Positions 26,912 through 29,389 of a stretch of 29,389 nt of DNA are shown here, in pieces. Positions within the stretch are counted from its first letter, which is position 1, and each line of letters starts with the position of its first letter. Below the pieces are notes generated by a model, which was not told the DNA's origin, ran no database searches, and was given only the letters and a program-made list of their open reading frames with translations. A program made the position numbers and the translations under genes. The stretch comes from a virus. The DNA lies in the IMG/VR virus record IMGVR_UViG_3300042502_000163, positions 1-29,389 of that record. One strand, given 5' to 3'.

Positions 26912-29389
26912 CATTAACACGAATCAATTTATTAGGGATAGATAACTATTTAGAGGTATCGGAAGATGTAGTAGTACCTATCAACTTTTCAATAGCTGAC
27001 ATTCGAGATGTACAAGCAAAGAGCGGTAGTTATTCTAAGTCAATCAAGGTAATCGGCACGAAGCATAATAACGAAGTTCTAAATCACTTATTCGATGTCA
27101 ATGCGGTAAGTTTAACCTACAATTTAAACGTCAAGCAACCATGTCAAATCGTACAAAATGATGAACTGATATTAGACAACGCCATCCTTCAATTGGTAAA
27201 CGTAGAGAAGATATCTAACGGCATGAATGACGATGAGCAAGTAGTTTATACTGTAACGGTTAAAGATACGGTAGGCGACTTGTTTACGGATATTGGAAAC
27301 GCTATGTTGACCGACTTAGACTTCAGCGATTTAAACCACACCTACACGAGTGCTAACGTTGTAGCAAGTTGGGCGCATGACGTAACGGATGGGTACAAGT
27401 ATATTTTACCTATGTCATCTGATAACATCTATCAGTTGCCTGAGATGAAACCTGCTATCTATTTAAAGACGTACCTAGATAGAATCTTTTCGAATGCTGG
27501 TTATCAATACCAATTTAGTCAAGCTACCGAAATCGGTTTCGATAAACTGTTAATGCCTTACAATGGAGATAAGGTTACGTTGTCAGATTCATATATTGAT
27601 GAGGTTAAAATCATAGCGGAAAATACAACATCTACGAATTACGTTTATAACGACCCTTTGATAATTGACACCGAGATACAAGACCCTAACTCGGCTTATA
27701 ATCCAACGACATCAACATATACATCTGAGTATGCGTTAAACGTGCCTAATTCAATTCAGTTTAAGTTTACAGTTGACTATGAGATACTACTAGATAATAC
27801 ATATGGCTCTCCTATTACTTGTGTAACGGCTGGTGTTTATACTCCGAGTATTATCGTTCAAGCAAACGGTGCTAGTACAACAAACATAGACTCTATATCT
27901 TATGAAGTAGGAGATGTTTTACCTAGTGGAGTAAATACGATTGCGAGTGGTGTTAGAACTATTACGGGTGCTGCTTCTAATATAAACGTAGGAGATTTGA
28001 TTACGTTTGAAATCTTTGGTTTTGCGACCGCTCTTTGGAATACAGGAACGAGTATAGTTGCACTTTTTCCAACGGTTCGTATAAACTCTATTAGAATGGA
28101 GATAGCACCCGCTGCGGACACTATCGCTTTTTCGTTTCCTATTGTAATGAATCAGTACGTACCCGTTCAAATTAAGCAATCGGATTTTATTAAGTCAATC
28201 TTTACGATGTTCAACATCTTTTGCCAACCTGACGAAACCAACCCGACTAAGATTGTATTAAAGACTAGAGACAGATTTTATGATACAGGCGTTGTAAAGA
28301 ATTGGAGTAAGAAACTAGTCAAAGATAAACCTCATGTAATTGCATTTCTTCCTGAGGTAACTGCTAAAACACTTACGTTAACATACGCTCAAGATAAAGA
28401 TGTGTTGAATGCTGGCTACCTTCAAAACATTTCTGAGATTTACGGACAAGTGAAGTATGTGTTTGATAACGAGTACATAAAAAACGATGACAAAAAGAGT
28501 TTGATATTTGGAGCATCTCCATTTGTAGATACTTCATTCGGTGCTATCGTGATGGGTATTAACGGAACTGAGCCAAAGACGTTACCAAGAATTGTGTACG
28601 ATGGTGGGAACTATCCATGCGGTACATTTTACATTTATGATTACGGTACAACGGGAACGGCTTGTACTTCATATCCTTACACAACCCACTTTGATAAACC
28701 ATTAAACCCAGACTTAGATTTTAACTTTGGTATTTGTGATTATTACTTTAGTCAATCGTACCAAAACACGACACTAAACAACCTCAGTACTTTATATTGG
28801 AGAAGAACCATGTCGCAGATTAACGGTGGTAAATTGTACATCGTTTACTTGAATTTGAATCCGCATGATATAGCTAATCTAAAACTGAATGATAAGATTT
28901 ATTTAGACAGAAGCTATTGGAATATAAACAAGGTTATTGATTACGATGCTAACTCAAACGAACCTACAAAGGTCGAACTGTTAAGTATTGATGATGAGTT
29001 AGTATTACCTAAGATAAGACGTAAGATTGATTCCAAGCCTAACAACTCAAGTAGTTTAATAAAGCCATTTATACAAGACGTACTAGGAGAAATTAACGGC
29101 AGTTTAACAATAAACGCATCAACGGGTAATGTCATTCTAAACGGCAAAGGAAACATTATCGACTCGGTAGTAAGTAACGCGGTTGTGATTGGAGATAACC
29201 AAGTAGTAACGAAGAACGGTACTACTTCAACGAATAGTATAATTGCAACAACAGATGGCGACATTCCCGCTATTGATGTATCTAATTTTCAAGATACAAA
29301 AATTGCGTTAAATGTTTCTAATGGGCAGTTAATGATAACTACGATTTTAACATACGCAGATGAAGCAGCTGCTACAACGGCTGGGCTTT
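26908..29389 (+). CDS. tail-tip/baseplate hub-like protein, 5' part (continues at 1-180)
   Basis: The gene starts at ATG 26908 and is open to the right edge. With the joined part at 1-180 it encodes 844 aa. The N-terminal part, with INLLGIDNYLEVSEDVVVPI and SGSYSKSIKVIGTKHNNEVLNHLF, is typical of a hub-like tail protein group in Bacteroidota phages: the S-x-S-K-(S/T)-I-x-(V/L)-(P/I)-GT-K-x-NN pattern. The middle is beta-rich, with FTMFNIFCQPDETNPTKIVL and YWRRTMSQINGGKLYIV parts. The end has low-complexity fibre-like repeats (ASTGNVILNGKGNI and so on). It may combine hub and fibre anchor functions. The tail-tip assignment is inferred from motif memory and order. Confidence 0.7.
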   Translation, partial: MTLTRINLLGIDNYLEVSEDVVVPINFSIADIRDVQAKSGSYSKSIKVIGTKHNNEVLNHLFDVNAVSLTYNLNVKQPCQIVQNDELILDNAILQLVNVEKISNGMNDDEQVVYTVTVKDTVGDLFTDIGNAMLTDLDFSDLNHTYTSANVVASWAHDVTDGYKYILPMSSDNIYQLPEMKPAIYLKTYLDRIFSNAGYQYQFSQATEIGFDKLLMPYNGDKVTLSDSYIDEVKIIAENTTSTNYVYNDPLIIDTEIQDPNSAYNPTTSTYTSEYALNVPNSIQFKFTVDYEILLDNTYGSPITCVTAGVYTPSIIVQANGASTTNIDSISYEVGDVLPSGVNTIASGVRTITGAASNINVGDLITFEIFGFATALWNTGTSIVALFPTVRINSIRMEIAPAADTIAFSFPIVMNQYVPVQIKQSDFIKSIFTMFNIFCQPDETNPTKIVLKTRDRFYDTGVVKNWSKKLVKDKPHVIAFLPEVTAKTLTLTYAQDKDVLNAGYLQNISEIYGQVKYVFDNEYIKNDDKKSLIFGASPFVDTSFGAIVMGINGTEPKTLPRIVYDGGNYPCGTFYIYDYGTTGTACTSYPYTTHFDKPLNPDLDFNFGICDYYFSQSYQNTTLNNLSTLYWRRTMSQINGGKLYIVYLNLNPHDIANLKLNDKIYLDRSYWNINKVIDYDANSNEPTKVELLSIDDELVLPKIRRKIDSKPNNSSSLIKPFIQDVLGEINGSLTINASTGNVILNGKGNIIDSVVSNAVVIGDNQVVTKNGTTSTNSIIATTDGDIPAIDVSNFQDTKIALNVSNGQLMITTILTYADEAAATTAGL
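29263..29389. repeat. terminal direct repeat, right copy (circular overlap)
   Basis: Identical to 1-127. Removing one copy gives a circular sequence of 29262 bases in which the tail gene is whole. Confidence 0.9.

Noticed and set aside
27900-28179. Minus-strand open frames opposite the large tail-tip gene
   Set aside because: The plus-strand frame is continuous through this region and has protein-like composition; the minus frames have none.

Overview
The window is a complete or nearly complete genome of a small tailed phage, siphovirus type with an HK97-like head, about 29.26 kb when circularised. Bases 1-127 are repeated exactly at 29263-29389. One long tail gene runs off the right edge and continues in frame from base 1 to its stop at 180, so the ends join and the cut point is arbitrary. 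The host is very probably a member of the Bacteroidota, likely a flavobacterium-like bacterium. The reasons are the A+T-rich sequence, the lack of Shine-Dalgarno boxes, early promoters of the Bacteroidota type (TTTG, about 18-23 bases, TAnnTTTG), and many proteins of types that recur in phages of that phylum. No integrase, excisionase or convincing lysogeny repressor was seen, so a virulent lifestyle is the simpler reading.

Layout, read circularly. (1) 13.7-23.4 kb, plus strand: early and replication region. It holds small accessory genes, an HTH/MazG-like fusion, a DnaA-domain-IV-like protein, an ERF annealing protein, a YqaJ-like exonuclease, an SSB-like protein, a DUF6291-like protein, an ABC-ATPase/GNAT fusion with a small VRR-NUC-like nuclease, an SF4 helicase-like ATPase, NinG, and a sigma-like HTH protein. 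(2) 23.4-25.4 kb: small genes, then the terminase small and large subunits. (3) 25.5-29.4 kb and 1-2.6 kb: two large tail-tip/baseplate-like proteins, the tape measure and a gp10-like tail-completion protein. (4) 2.6-3.9 kb, minus strand: two overlapping, distantly paralogous genes, probably tail-assembly chaperones. (5) 3.9-11.2 kb: XkdF-like protease/scaffold, major capsid protein, tail tube, connector-like protein, portal, DUF6712-like adaptor, tail terminator, fibre and lectin-like proteins. (6) 11.2-13.7 kb: holin-like proteins, a probable unimolecular spanin, a GH108-type endolysin and a calcineurin-like phosphoesterase.

How it may work together. Host-type promoters drive the early region. 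Four late genes (starts 214, 3919, 6474, 25478) instead share a different two-part signal, [TC][AG]AACA, 16 bases, CATTAT[AT]G, two bases, ATG. A weaker fifth copy lies at 23328-23358, just after the sigma-like gene. I infer a phage-specific late promoter class, perhaps giving almost leaderless mRNAs and perhaps served by the sigma-like protein. At 3871-3918 a host-type minus-strand promoter and a late plus-strand signal overlap, which could act as a switch.

The strongest candidates for something undescribed are that late signal, a pseudoknot-like leader RNA at 17889-17976, and the unusually A+T-rich ABC-ATPase/GNAT plus nuclease cassette at 18415-20008 (possible DNA modification or counter-defence). 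Apart from the 220 bases at 13692-13911, described below, there is no long non-coding stretch.
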